Part shown: positions 1-6,157 of the stretch, one piece after another
How the letters are laid out: every line of letters starts with the position of its first letter
How positions within the stretch are numbered: the stretch's first letter is position 1
Assembly: GCA_003154025.1 (NCBI GenBank)
Contig: PMCE01000222.1
Span: 3,854-13,717, forward strand
Length of the DNA: 9,864 bases
Reading direction: 5' to 3'
Origin: Syntrophaceae bacterium
GTDB taxonomy: Bacteria; Desulfobacterota; SM23-61
Notes under the pieces: model-generated
Database searches by the model: none
What the model was told of the DNA's origin: nothing
What the model saw: the letters and a program-made list of their open reading frames with translations, nothing else
Made by a program: the position numbers and the translations under genes

Positions 1-9
1 ATCCTTCGA

Positions 10-46
10 ACCGGCAACCGGAAACGAGGAACGAGCCACCGGCAAC
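10..46. repeat. Short direct repeat ACCGGCAAC (2 copies)
   Basis: ACCGGCAAC occurs exactly at 10-18 and 38-46, with two ACGAG words between them. The stretch 1-115 upstream of the first gene has no supportable coding sequence. It also carries the words GCGCATTG (83-90) and CAATTTAC (97-104), which recur in the 3518-3664 spacer. It looks like a word-type intergenic repeat; its function is unknown. Confidence 0.45.
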
Positions 47-115
47 TTGCGCTTCTTGGGCGAAACATGTTAGGTAAGAGAGGCGCATTGGATAGTCAAT
101 TTACGGGAGGAGATC

Positions 116-742
116 ATGATTCGGAGGATTGACCATGTTTCCATCGCGGTCCGGGACCTCGCCAAGGCCAAAGCTTTTTTCATCGATGTCCTGGGGGGAA
201 AGAATCTTTTCGAAGCCCCCGTTCCCGGGCAGAAATTTCGTTGGACCACCCTAGAAATGGGAACTTCGTGCTTTATTGAACTCATCGATCCTCTGGAGAA
301 GGATAGTTTTGTACAGCGGTTCTTGGACCACCGGGGAGAGGGGCCCCACCACATCACCATCCAGGTGGACGACCTCCAAGAAATTCACCGAAAACTGGAG
401 GAGAACGGAATCCCCACCTTTGGCCTGGCGGAACCTTTTCCCAACTGGAAGGAGATGTACGTTCATCCCAAGCATGCCTTCGGGACCCTCATTCAATTTG
501 CCGAATTCAATCCCTTGGACTGGATCAACCCCGGTTATATTCCTCCCTCTTATGCGGAGTTCGCTCCCCCCCAAAAGGTGGGGCCGAGGGAAGGAGGAAC
601 GACCGTTCAGAAAGTTCAGGGAGAGAAAGGGCCGGAAGTGGAAATCCGGCAGGGTAAGCAAAAGATCCGGGTACCCCTGAGCCAGTTGGAAGATCTCATG
701 CGGACCCTGAAGAAGCAACAACCAGCCTCCGATTCGGAATAG
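116..742 (+). CDS. VOC (glyoxalase/methylmalonyl-CoA epimerase-like) family protein
   Basis: This 208-residue protein has one vicinal-oxygen-chelate domain (about residues 3-132) made of two beta-alpha-beta-beta-beta modules. The first opens with IDHVSIAV (metal-ligand His7); the second contains GPHHITIQVDD (His79). Glu55 in FIELIDP and Gln127 in GTLIQFAE fall where methylmalonyl-CoA epimerases have their other two ligands, usually Gln then Glu, so the pair looks swapped; Glu130 could also contribute. The HPKHAFGTL segment resembles the epimerase HPK..HG.L motif. A Pro-rich linker and a charged tail (about 133-208), ending in a helix-like LSQLEDLMRTL stretch, extend past the usual ~140-residue fold. 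GGGAGGAG at 105-112 supports the ATG. It is the first of six rightward genes and is followed by a CoA-ligase subunit, so an acyl-CoA epimerase or isomerase role is plausible. A dioxygenase- or lyase-like VOC activity cannot be excluded. Confidence 0.85.
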   Translation: MIRRIDHVSIAVRDLAKAKAFFIDVLGGKNLFEAPVPGQKFRWTTLEMGTSCFIELIDPLEKDSFVQRFLDHRGEGPHHITIQVDDLQEIHRKLEENGIPTFGLAEPFPNWKEMYVHPKHAFGTLIQFAEFNPLDWINPGYIPPSYAEFAPPQKVGPREGGTTVQKVQGEKGPEVEIRQGKQKIRVPLSQLEDLMRTLKKQQPASDSE

Positions 743-760
743 GCGCAATCATGCCAGGGC

Positions 761-804
761 GTGAGTCCGTGAGTCAGACATTAGACTTCAGACATCAGAC
801 TGAA
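761..804. repeat. GAGTC/AGACTTCAGAC word array, left arm around palindromic element
   Basis: GTGAGTCCGTGAGTC is followed by reiterated AGAC words (TTAGACTTCAGACATCAGACT). CTTCAGAC at 786-793 is the inverse of the GTCTGAAG within 1019-1027, on the other side of the palindromic element at 839-992. The segment thus acts as the left half of a loose outer inverted repeat. No coding sequence is supported between 743 and 1137. Confidence 0.5.
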
Positions 805-838
805 CGGCGAAGACGCCAGAGATTAAAAAGGGGAACCG

Positions 839-992
839 CTTCATCTTTTGAAAAGGCGTAAAATCCCCATTCGTCCCCATTTTCCGAAGGGGCAAAAATT
901 CGAATCTTCCGGTGAATCTCCAAAAAGCTCTCCTCCCTTTGGAAAAGGGAGGACGGGAGGGATTTCCGGGAACGCCTTTTCAAAACGCTAAA
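839..992 (-). repeat. MITE-like palindromic element, copy A
   Basis: This is about 154 bp. TTTTGAAAAGGCGT at 846-859 is perfectly inverted as ACGCCTTTTCAAAA at 972-985 (14 bp). Inside is a perfect 9-bp hairpin, CCTCCCTTT (932-940), loop GGA, AAAGGGAGG (944-952). The reverse complement of the whole aligns along its length with 4929-5084. By hand count, 58 of the first 65 positions and about 29 of 33 near the other end match; the centre is more diverged. It encodes no protein and lies between the VOC gene and the likely promoter of the next gene. It is best read as a non-autonomous mobile or REP/MITE-type repeat; no transposase is in the window. Confidence 0.8.
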
Positions 993-1015
993 AGGCTGCA
1001 AAATAAGAAAAAGCC

Positions 1016-1038
1016 TGGAGTCTGAAGCCCAGTGTCTA
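1016..1038. repeat. Right arm of outer inverted words around copy A
   Basis: AGTCTGAAG (1019-1027) and AGTGTCTA (1031-1038) are the inverse of CTTCAGAC (786-793) and, roughly, of TAGACTTC (782-789). This places copy A inside a second, weaker inverted repeat. The match is only 8 of 9 for the best word, so confidence is moderate. Confidence 0.4.
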
Positions 1039-1063
1039 CATTGCAGGGTATGATTCCCCCTAC

Positions 1064-1093
1064 TTGACATTTCTTCTCCTCTTTGACAAATAT
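1064..1093 (+). promoter_or_regulatory. Possible sigma-70-type promoter for the acyl-CoA synthetase gene
   Basis: There are two TTGACA hexamers (1064-1069 and 1083-1088) in an A+T-rich stretch just right of copy A, about 50-70 nt before the start codon. After the first hexamer, an 18-nt spacer leads to AAATAT (1088-1093), a weak -10. TATAAA at 1091-1096 and 1099-1104 are badly spaced for either hexamer. The -35 is good and the -10 is poor, so this is a candidate only. Confidence 0.3.
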
Positions 1094-1137
1094 AAAGCTA
1101 TAAAAAAAAGGGTGCCTGAAATTTAAAAGGGATTCAA

Positions 1138-2610
1138 ATGACGAAAACGATTGAACCAAACTTTGACCTGCTCTTCAATCCGAAGTCGATCGCCATGATC
1201 GGGGCCACGAATGATATCCGGAAATGGGGGGCGATTGTCTTTTTGAATATTCTCATGGGAGGGTATCAGGGAAAGCTTTATGCGGTGAACCCCAAAGGGG
1301 AGTCGGTTTTTAATCACCGGGCTTATCCCAAGGTGACGGAGATCCCCGACTCCGTAGATCTGGCGATCATTGCCATTCCGGCCAAAGCAGTCAAAGAGGC
1401 GGTCCTGGACTGCATCCGGAAAGGGATCCGGATGGCCATCGTGATCACCTCGGATTTCAGTGAAACGGGAGAGGAGGGGGCCAGGCTGGAACAAGAGATG
1501 GTCGATACCGCCCGTTCCGGGGGGTTGCGCCTGGTGGGACCGAACACCATGGGAATTTTCAGCGCCTCCGCCAGTCTGACCGCCCTGATGCCCCCGGTCA
1601 GGCCCAGAAGAGGGGCGGTCTCTTTCGTATCCCAGAGCGGTAACATCGGCACCCAGATGCTGGGCTGGGGGGAAAAGTTTGCCGTGGGCTTCAACAAATA
1701 CGCGAGCAGCGGAAATGAAGGGGACCTGAGATCGGAGGACTACCTGGAGTTTTTCGGCAAGGACCCGGATACCAAAGTCATCCTTCTTTACATCGAAGGC
1801 CTCGACGACGGCAGGGAATTTCTGAGCAAAGCCAGGAAGATTACCCCTCATAAACCGATCATTGCCTTCAAGGGAGGAAGAACGGAAGCCGGTACCCGCG
1901 CCGCCAAGTCCCACAGCGGAGCCATGGCCGGAGTGAGGGAGGTGTACGAAGCCGCCTTTCGCCAGGCCGGAATTCTCTTGGCCTCCACCACCGAAGAGAT
2001 GCTGGAATTGGCCGCCGCCTTCTCTTCTCTCCCCCTCCCCCGGGGGAACCGGGTCGGCATCCTCACCCGGGGCGGAGGATGGGGGGTGATCACCGCCGAC
2101 GCCTGCAATGAGCTCGGGCTGGAAGTCCCCCCCCTGGATGAATCGATCGTCCGAAAACTGGACGGCCTTCTCCCGGCCTTCTGGAGCCGGGGGAATCCGG
2201 TGGACATGGCGGCCACCATGGGAATGGCTCCTTACATTCAATGCCTGGAAGCCTTGATTGCATGGGAGAAGGTGGATGCGGTCATTTCCCTGAGCGGGAA
2301 TGCCGGTCCCCTGGCCAACCTCCTGCCGGACATCAAGAAGAAGGCCGAGGGCCTCCTTCCCCCCGAAAAGATCGAAAAGATCATGCAGAACGTTGCCGAG
2401 GGGGGGATACGAATTTACGAGCGGGTCTGCGAGCTGGTGGAAAAATACCGGAAGCCGGTCTTCGCCGTGGGAGCCAATTTTCCCCGGGGGAAAGGAACTG
2501 GGAAATCGGATTTTTCCCTGGCCCAATTCCGCTCTCCGGAACGGGCGGCCAAGGCGGCGGGAGTGATGTACCGGTATTTTCGGTATCTCCAGGGCATCGG
2601 AGTCGTTTGA
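1138..2610 (+). CDS. NDP-forming acyl-CoA synthetase, alpha subunit-like (CoA-binding protein)
   Basis: This 490-residue protein is organised like the alpha subunit of ADP-forming acetyl-CoA synthetase. A Rossmann CoA-binding domain (about 10-140; PKSIAMIGAT at 15-24, GPN at 134-136) is followed by two succinyl-CoA-ligase domains. The first has VSFVSQSGN (161-169), Glu220 in YIEG and the phospho-histidine candidate His259 in AKSHSGAMAG. Their 39-residue spacing resembles the Glu/His pair in succinyl-CoA synthetase alpha. The second has TRGGGWGV (310-317) and NPVDM (353-357). The family catalyses acyl-CoA + Pi + NDP to acid + CoA + NTP, or the reverse. The ATP-grasp beta part needed for nucleotide chemistry is neither fused nor encoded in the window. 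Trp315 replaces the Pro that I recall as usual in the family's TNGGGPG motif. AAAAGGGA ends 5 nt before the ATG. The downstream SDR and CoA-transferase suggest CoA-dependent carboxylate metabolism; the substrate is unknown. Confidence 0.88.
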   Translation: MTKTIEPNFDLLFNPKSIAMIGATNDIRKWGAIVFLNILMGGYQGKLYAVNPKGESVFNHRAYPKVTEIPDSVDLAIIAIPAKAVKEAVLDCIRKGIRMAIVITSDFSETGEEGARLEQEMVDTARSGGLRLVGPNTMGIFSASASLTALMPPVRPRRGAVSFVSQSGNIGTQMLGWGEKFAVGFNKYASSGNEGDLRSEDYLEFFGKDPDTKVILLYIEGLDDGREFLSKARKITPHKPIIAFKGGRTEAGTRAAKSHSGAMAGVREVYEAAFRQAGILLASTTEEMLELAAAFSSLPLPRGNRVGILTRGGGWGVITADACNELGLEVPPLDESIVRKLDGLLPAFWSRGNPVDMAATMGMAPYIQCLEALIAWEKVDAVISLSGNAGPLANLLPDIKKKAEGLLPPEKIEKIMQNVAEGGIRIYERVCELVEKYRKPVFAVGANFPRGKGTGKSDFSLAQFRSPERAAKAAGVMYRYFRYLQGIGVV

Positions 2611-2623
2611 CCGCTCCGGGGCC

Positions 2624-2706
2624 AAAGAGGAGTCGTCATGGGAATTCAGGGGCCAGGAGCCAGAATCCAGAAGGGATCAATAGGAAAAGGAAGGTTTCCA
2701 TTCTGA
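2624..2706 (+). other. Orphan ribosome-binding site plus 22-codon mini-ORF running into a repeat
   Basis: AAAGAGGAG (2624-2632) lies 5 nt before an ATG (2638-2640). That ATG opens a 22-codon frame ending at TGA (2704-2706). The mini-ORF is made almost entirely of the hairpin repeat starting at 2642 and has no recognisable protein character. It may be the old translation start of the next gene, separated by repeat insertion, or a leader-peptide-like accident. I do not claim it as a functional gene. Confidence 0.3.
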
Positions 2707-2724
2707 CTCCGGGCTCCTGAATTC
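2642..2724. repeat. Imperfect inverted repeat (GAATTCAGG... arms, 33-nt loop)
   Basis: The arm at 2642-2666 pairs with 2700-2724. GAATTCAGG.GCC is inverted as GGC.CCTGAATTC, with about 21 of 25 positions paired allowing one bulge. The words AGAATCCAGAA and CAGGAGCC recur in and around the arms. The element fills most of the 152-nt gap between the acyl-CoA synthetase and SDR genes. No T-run follows the stem, so it is not a canonical terminator. Confidence 0.6.
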
Positions 2725-2762
2725 TGGATTCTATTTCCATATTCTGAAAGGAGGATTACGAC

Positions 2763-3512
2763 ATGAGGCTGAAGGACAAAGTTGCGATCGTGACCGGAGC
2801 GGGAAGAGGGATCGGAGAAGGGATCGCCTTGCGCTTTGCCGAAGAAGGGGCCAAAGTGGTGGTAAATGACGTGAACGAAGCGGATACCAAGCGGACGGTG
2901 GAGACGATCAAAGGCAAGGGGGGGAAAGCGGTGGCGGTCGTCGGAAGCGTTACCTCCCGGGAAGTGGTCCAGAGGATGGTGGACACGGCGGTGAAGGAAT
3001 TCGGGACCGTGGATATTCTCGTAAACAACGCGGGGATTACCAGGGATGCCATGCTCCATAAGATGACCGATGAACAGTGGGACCAGGTCATCGAAGTGAA
3101 CCTGAAAGGAGTCTTCCTCGGTATTCAGTGCGCCGGCCGGGTGATGCGGGAAAAAGGATACGGGAAGATCGTCAACATATCCTCAACCAGCTGGAGGGGG
3201 AATCCCGGGCAGCTGAACTATTCCGCCACCAAAGCGGGGGTGATCGGAATGACGAAGACTGCCGCCAAGGAATTGGCCCCTAAAGGGATCAATGTCAACG
3301 TCATCGCTCCGGGAATGATCTGGACCGATATGATTAAAGCCATGCCTCCGGCAATCGTGGAACGCATGGAGAAGGGCCTGGCTTTTATCGTCCCTCTGAA
3401 CCGGAAAGGAACTCCTCAGGATATCGCCAACCTGGCGCTCTTCCTGGCCTCCGATGAGAGCTCCTTCATCACCGGCCAGTTGTTCCATTGCGACGGCGGG
3501 ATGATCATGTAG
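2763..3512 (+). CDS. Short-chain dehydrogenase/reductase (FabG-like fold)
   Basis: This 249-residue classical SDR is full length for the family. The nucleotide-binding motif TGAGRGIG is at 11-18 and NNAG at 88-91. The catalytic tetrad is Asn113 (EVNLKG), Ser140, Tyr153 and Lys157 (YSATK), with PG at 183-184. Asp36 at the end of the second beta strand usually favours NAD(H) over NADP(H). That argues for a catabolic hydroxyacyl-CoA or alcohol dehydrogenase rather than the NADPH-dependent FabG of fatty-acid synthesis. The start is firm: AAAGGAGG (2747-2754) lies 8 nt before the ATG. Lying between a CoA-ligase subunit and a CoA-transferase, it probably oxidises or reduces a hydroxy- or keto-acyl-CoA; the substrate is not determinable. 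Annotation pipelines may call it 3-oxoacyl-ACP reductase on similarity alone. Confidence 0.92.
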   Translation: MRLKDKVAIVTGAGRGIGEGIALRFAEEGAKVVVNDVNEADTKRTVETIKGKGGKAVAVVGSVTSREVVQRMVDTAVKEFGTVDILVNNAGITRDAMLHKMTDEQWDQVIEVNLKGVFLGIQCAGRVMREKGYGKIVNISSTSWRGNPGQLNYSATKAGVIGMTKTAAKELAPKGINVNVIAPGMIWTDMIKAMPPAIVERMEKGLAFIVPLNRKGTPQDIANLALFLASDESSFITGQLFHCDGGMIM

Positions 3513-3517
3513 AGATC

Positions 3518-3664
3518 GCGCATTGGGAATTGAATTTCCATCCTATGCCCTGCGTCCGCGACGACAAGACGGAAGGCTAAGGGTTAAGCACAATTCCCTA
3601 ATCAGAAATGCGCAATTAGATTTGGGGTTTTAAATTCGCAATGCGCAATTTACAATGCGCAATT
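3518..3664. repeat. Inverted and tandem AATGCGCAATT repeat block
   Basis: Three exact copies of the near-palindrome AATGCGCAATT lie at 3607-3617, 3640-3650 and 3654-3664. The left part is inverted: GCGCATT (3518-3524) and GGGAATTG (3525-3532) recur as AATGCGC (3607-3613) and CAATTCCC (3591-3598). The block fills the 165-nt gap between the SDR and CoA-transferase genes. Its last copy ends 4 nt before the ribosome-binding site of the latter. Confidence 0.7.
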
Positions 3665-3677
3665 GAATGGAGGTTTT

Positions 3678-4865
3678 ATGTCTGGTCCTTTAGAAGGTGT
3701 TCGAGTATTGGATATGACCTGGGCCTTGGCCGGCCCGTACTGTTCCATGATCCTGGCGGATCTGGGAGCCGAGGTCATCAAAGTGGAAAATCCCGGAGAG
3801 GGAGATCCGTCGAGAAAGAATTTCCCCTTTATCCAGGGGGTCAGCTCCTATTTCCTGAGCGTCAACCGGGGAAAAAAGAGCATCACCGTGAACCTGCGAC
3901 ATGCCAAGGGCAAAGAGATCATCCTGGGGCTGGCCCGGAAATCCGATATCCTGGTGGAAAATTTCCGCCCCGGGGTGATGGACCGCCTAGGCCTGGGTTA
4001 CAAGGCGATCCGGGAAGTCAACCCCCGGATCATCTACGCCGCCTGCTCGGGATTCGGTCAGACGAGCCCCTATGCCAACCGCCCGGCCTATGACGTGATC
4101 GTGCAAGGGATGGGAGGGACCCTTTCGATTACGGGGGAGGCCGGCCGGGGGCCGGTCCGGGTGGGATTCTCCATCGGGGACATGGGCGGGGGTGTTTTTA
4201 CCGCCCTGGGAATTCTCTCCGCCCTTCATGAGCGGGAGAAGAGCGGGGAAGGGCAGGTGGTGGATGTTTCCATGCTGGACTGCCAGATGGCCTTCCTGGA
4301 AAACGCCTTTGCCCGGTACTTTGCCAGCGGGGAAGTCCCCGAACGCATCGGAACCCGCCACCCCGTGTTGACTCCCTTCCAGGCGTACCCGACCCGGGAC
4401 GGATACCTGGTCGTGGCCGCGGCGCGGGACCCCTCCTGGACGAATTTCTGCAAGGTGATTCAGAGGGAAGATCTGGCAACGGACCCACGGTTCAAAGATG
4501 TACAGACCCGCACGAAGAACCACCAGGAGTTCGAAAAGGAAGTAACCGAAGCCTTGAAGAACAAGACCACGGCGGAGTGGGTCGAGCGGATGGTCCAGGC
4601 GGATATCCCCTGCGGGCCGGTCAACCGGGTGGATGAGCTGGCTCGCGACCCGCACACCGCCGCCCGGGAAATGATAACCGAGGTCAAGCATTCCAAAGCG
4701 GGCAGCCTCAAAGTGGTGAACAGCCCGATCAAACTCTCCCGGACTCCGGTGAAACTGGAGAAGGCCAACCCGGAAGTGGGAGAAAACACCGAAGAGGTTT
4801 TAACCGGACTGCTGGGATACAGCCGCGAGGAGATCGCCGGCATGAGGGCGGAAAAAGCGATTTGA
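3678..4865 (+). CDS. Family III CoA-transferase (CaiB/BaiF type)
   Basis: This 395-residue protein is full length for the CaiB/BaiF family, which moves CoA from an acyl-CoA donor to a carboxylic acid through aspartyl and glutamyl thioester intermediates. It opens with PLEGVRVLDMTWALAGPYCS, followed by the LADLGAEVIKVE region (27-37) and VNRGKKSI (62-69). The probable catalytic Asp168 is in SIGDMGGG (165-172), matching Asp169 of formyl-CoA transferase. PCGPVNRVDEL near residue 315 is the typical C-terminal family motif. I chose the ATG at 3678 because GGAGG (3669-3673) precedes it by 4 nt. An upstream in-frame TTG at 3663 lies within the AATGCGCAATT repeat and would place the ribosome-binding site inside the gene. 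The neighbouring SDR and CoA-ligase subunit fit a carboxylate activation pathway. The family has broad substrate scope (formate, carnitine, benzylsuccinate, others), so the substrate is left open. Confidence 0.93.
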   Translation: MSGPLEGVRVLDMTWALAGPYCSMILADLGAEVIKVENPGEGDPSRKNFPFIQGVSSYFLSVNRGKKSITVNLRHAKGKEIILGLARKSDILVENFRPGVMDRLGLGYKAIREVNPRIIYAACSGFGQTSPYANRPAYDVIVQGMGGTLSITGEAGRGPVRVGFSIGDMGGGVFTALGILSALHEREKSGEGQVVDVSMLDCQMAFLENAFARYFASGEVPERIGTRHPVLTPFQAYPTRDGYLVVAAARDPSWTNFCKVIQREDLATDPRFKDVQTRTKNHQEFEKEVTEALKNKTTAEWVERMVQADIPCGPVNRVDELARDPHTAAREMITEVKHSKAGSLKVVNSPIKLSRTPVKLEKANPEVGENTEEVLTGLLGYSREEIAGMRAEKAI

Positions 4866-4869
4866 AATT

Positions 4870-5139
4870 TGCGCATAGCGCATGGAGCAGAGAGCATAGC
4901 GTTAACCGAATTGCTTTTTTCGTAACACTTTAGCGCTTTGAGAAGGCCTTGCCAGAAATCCCTCCCATCCTCCCTTTTTCAAAGGGAGGAGAGATTTGGG
5001 AATTCGATGGAGAATTCCTTCCACTTTTTCCCCCTTTAGAAAAGAGGGAGGAAGGGGGATTTGACGGCTTTTCAAAAGGCTAAACTGTTACCTTTTTTCG
5101 TGGTTTTTTTTCGACGCTATGCTCTATGCCCTATGCGCA
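4870..5139. repeat. Outer inverted repeat (TGCGCATAG...AGCATAGCGT) enclosing copy B
   Basis: The left arm is 4870-4902 and the right arm 5114-5139. TGCGCATAG (4870-4878) is inverted as CTATGCGCA (5131-5139), and AGAGCATAGCGT (4891-4902) as ACGCTATGCTCT (5114-5125), both perfectly. The left arm carries a 6-nt insertion in the middle. The structure starts 4 nt after the CoA-transferase stop codon and ends 25 nt before the next start. It therefore occupies nearly the whole 299-nt gap. Confidence 0.75.
4922..5091 (+). repeat. MITE-like palindromic element, copy B
   Basis: The core, 4929-5084, is the inverted partner of 839-992. The terminal repeats are TTTAGCGCTTTGAGAAGGCC (4929-4948) and, inverted, 5066-5084. 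The pairing continues outward as GTAACA (4922-4927) and TGTTAC (5086-5091). Internal hairpins are CCTCCCTTT/AAAGGGAGG (4969-4977 and 4981-4989, loop TTC, perfect) and GGAATTC/GAATTCC (4999-5005 and 5012-5018). A third, polypyrimidine/polypurine region spans 5029-5060. It has no coding capacity. Confidence 0.82.
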
Positions 5140-5164
5140 TTTTATTTATCGCTTGTAGGTTGCC

Positions 5165-6052
5165 GTGTACGATTTCTCCAAAGGCTCGATAAAATTCATC
5201 CGCGGCGGTCGTTATCCTCACTGTAACTCCGTGTTGGTTGACGACCGGGTGCGTTTGGTGATCGACGCCGCCAGCGATCCGGAAAAATTGCACGCCTTCA
5301 AAAACCAAGGGCGGGTCGATTCCCTGATCACCTCGCACGCCCACGAAGACCACCTGGTCTACAATTCCCTCTTCCCCGAATCCAGGTTCCTGGCCCACTC
5401 CGCGGATGCCCGCCATTTCGAAGACGTGAAATCCCTGGTCGACTGCTACGGCGATATGTCGCCCCAGGATTTCCAGAAGTGGTGTGACTTCATGGAAACC
5501 ACCTGCCATTATGTTCCGCGGAAGGTCGATGAATTTCTGTCCGATGGCATGATCCTAAACTTGGGGGATACCCGCCTGGAGGTCGTCCACACCCCGGGGC
5601 ATACGGAAGGGCATTGCGCCTTTTATTTCCCCGTGGAAAAGATCCTTTTCACCGCCGATCTGGACCTGACGCGAGCGGGACCCTACTACGCCGACCGGAC
5701 TTCGGATATCGAAAAGACGATCCGTTCCCTGGAGCGTCTAAAGGGGATTCAGGCGGAAACCTATCTGACCGCTCATGGAAAGGGCGTCTACGAGGGAGAC
5801 CCGGCGTATATCGAGCGGTACCTGCGGATCATCCATGCCCGGGAAGAGAGACTGTTGGAATTTCTGCAAAAGGAGCCCGGGAATTTACCGGAGATTGTCG
5901 CCGAGGGGCTTATTTACGGAAAGAATCCCGCCTTCCTGGGAGAATGGGATTTGACCATCTCCGAGAGGATGATGATCGGCAAACACCTGGACCGCCTGAT
6001 TCGATCGAACCGGGTGTGTAAAGAAGGCCCGCTCTTTCGGCTGATTCGATAA
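5165..6052 (+). CDS. MBL-fold metallo-hydrolase with C-terminal winged-helix domain
   Basis: This 295-residue protein carries the full metallo-beta-lactamase-fold metal set: His58, His60, Asp62 and His63 in SHAHEDH, His146 in HTPGHTEGH, Asp165 in TADLD and His204 in TAHGKG. Two metal ions, often zinc, are expected. After the hydrolase domain (about 1-215), residues 225-292 look like the helical winged-helix tail of LACTB2/SoxH-like proteins (EERLLEFLQ...LPEIVAEGLIYG...HLDRLI...GPLFRL). The start is GTG: an in-frame TAG at 5156-5158 lies just upstream and no ATG is nearer. The ribosome-binding site is weak (AGG at 5157-5159). Translation may therefore be low or depend on upstream structure, as the repeat ends 25 nt before. 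Family members include thioesterases, lactonases, endoribonucleases and glyoxalase II-like enzymes. Near a CoA-transferase, an acyl-CoA thioesterase or lactonase is possible but unproven. Confidence 0.87.
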   Translation: MYDFSKGSIKFIRGGRYPHCNSVLVDDRVRLVIDAASDPEKLHAFKNQGRVDSLITSHAHEDHLVYNSLFPESRFLAHSADARHFEDVKSLVDCYGDMSPQDFQKWCDFMETTCHYVPRKVDEFLSDGMILNLGDTRLEVVHTPGHTEGHCAFYFPVEKILFTADLDLTRAGPYYADRTSDIEKTIRSLERLKGIQAETYLTAHGKGVYEGDPAYIERYLRIIHAREERLLEFLQKEPGNLPEIVAEGLIYGKNPAFLGEWDLTISERMMIGKHLDRLIRSNRVCKEGPLFRLIR

Positions 6053-6157
6053 GGTGGTAGATCGTCTATGTTTTTGTCGGGGGTTGATGATTCAGCGAAA
6101 ATGCTGGTCTGAGGGCAGGGAAGGAATATTTCCACTGGGCAGGAAGGAGAAAGATAG

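Noticed and set aside
795..1070. 91-codon minus-strand frame
   Set aside because: It consists of the palindromic repeat copy A and its flanks and has no protein signature.
1123..2625. 500-codon open frame on the minus strand
   Set aside because: It lies opposite the acyl-CoA synthetase gene, is rich in Gly/Pro/Arg/His of antisense character, and shows no family motif.
2241..2720. 159-codon plus-strand frame overlapping the 3' end of the acyl-CoA synthetase
   Set aside because: It is a wrong-frame shadow of that gene that runs on into the hairpin repeat.
3518..3664. Possible CRISPR-like array
   Set aside because: The repeats are only 11 bp, the spacers are irregular (22 and 3 nt between copies) and no cas gene is present.
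3663..3677. TTG start giving a CoA-transferase five residues longer
   Set aside because: It lies inside an AATGCGCAATT repeat copy and would put GGAGG within the coding region; ATG 3678 is correctly placed after that site.
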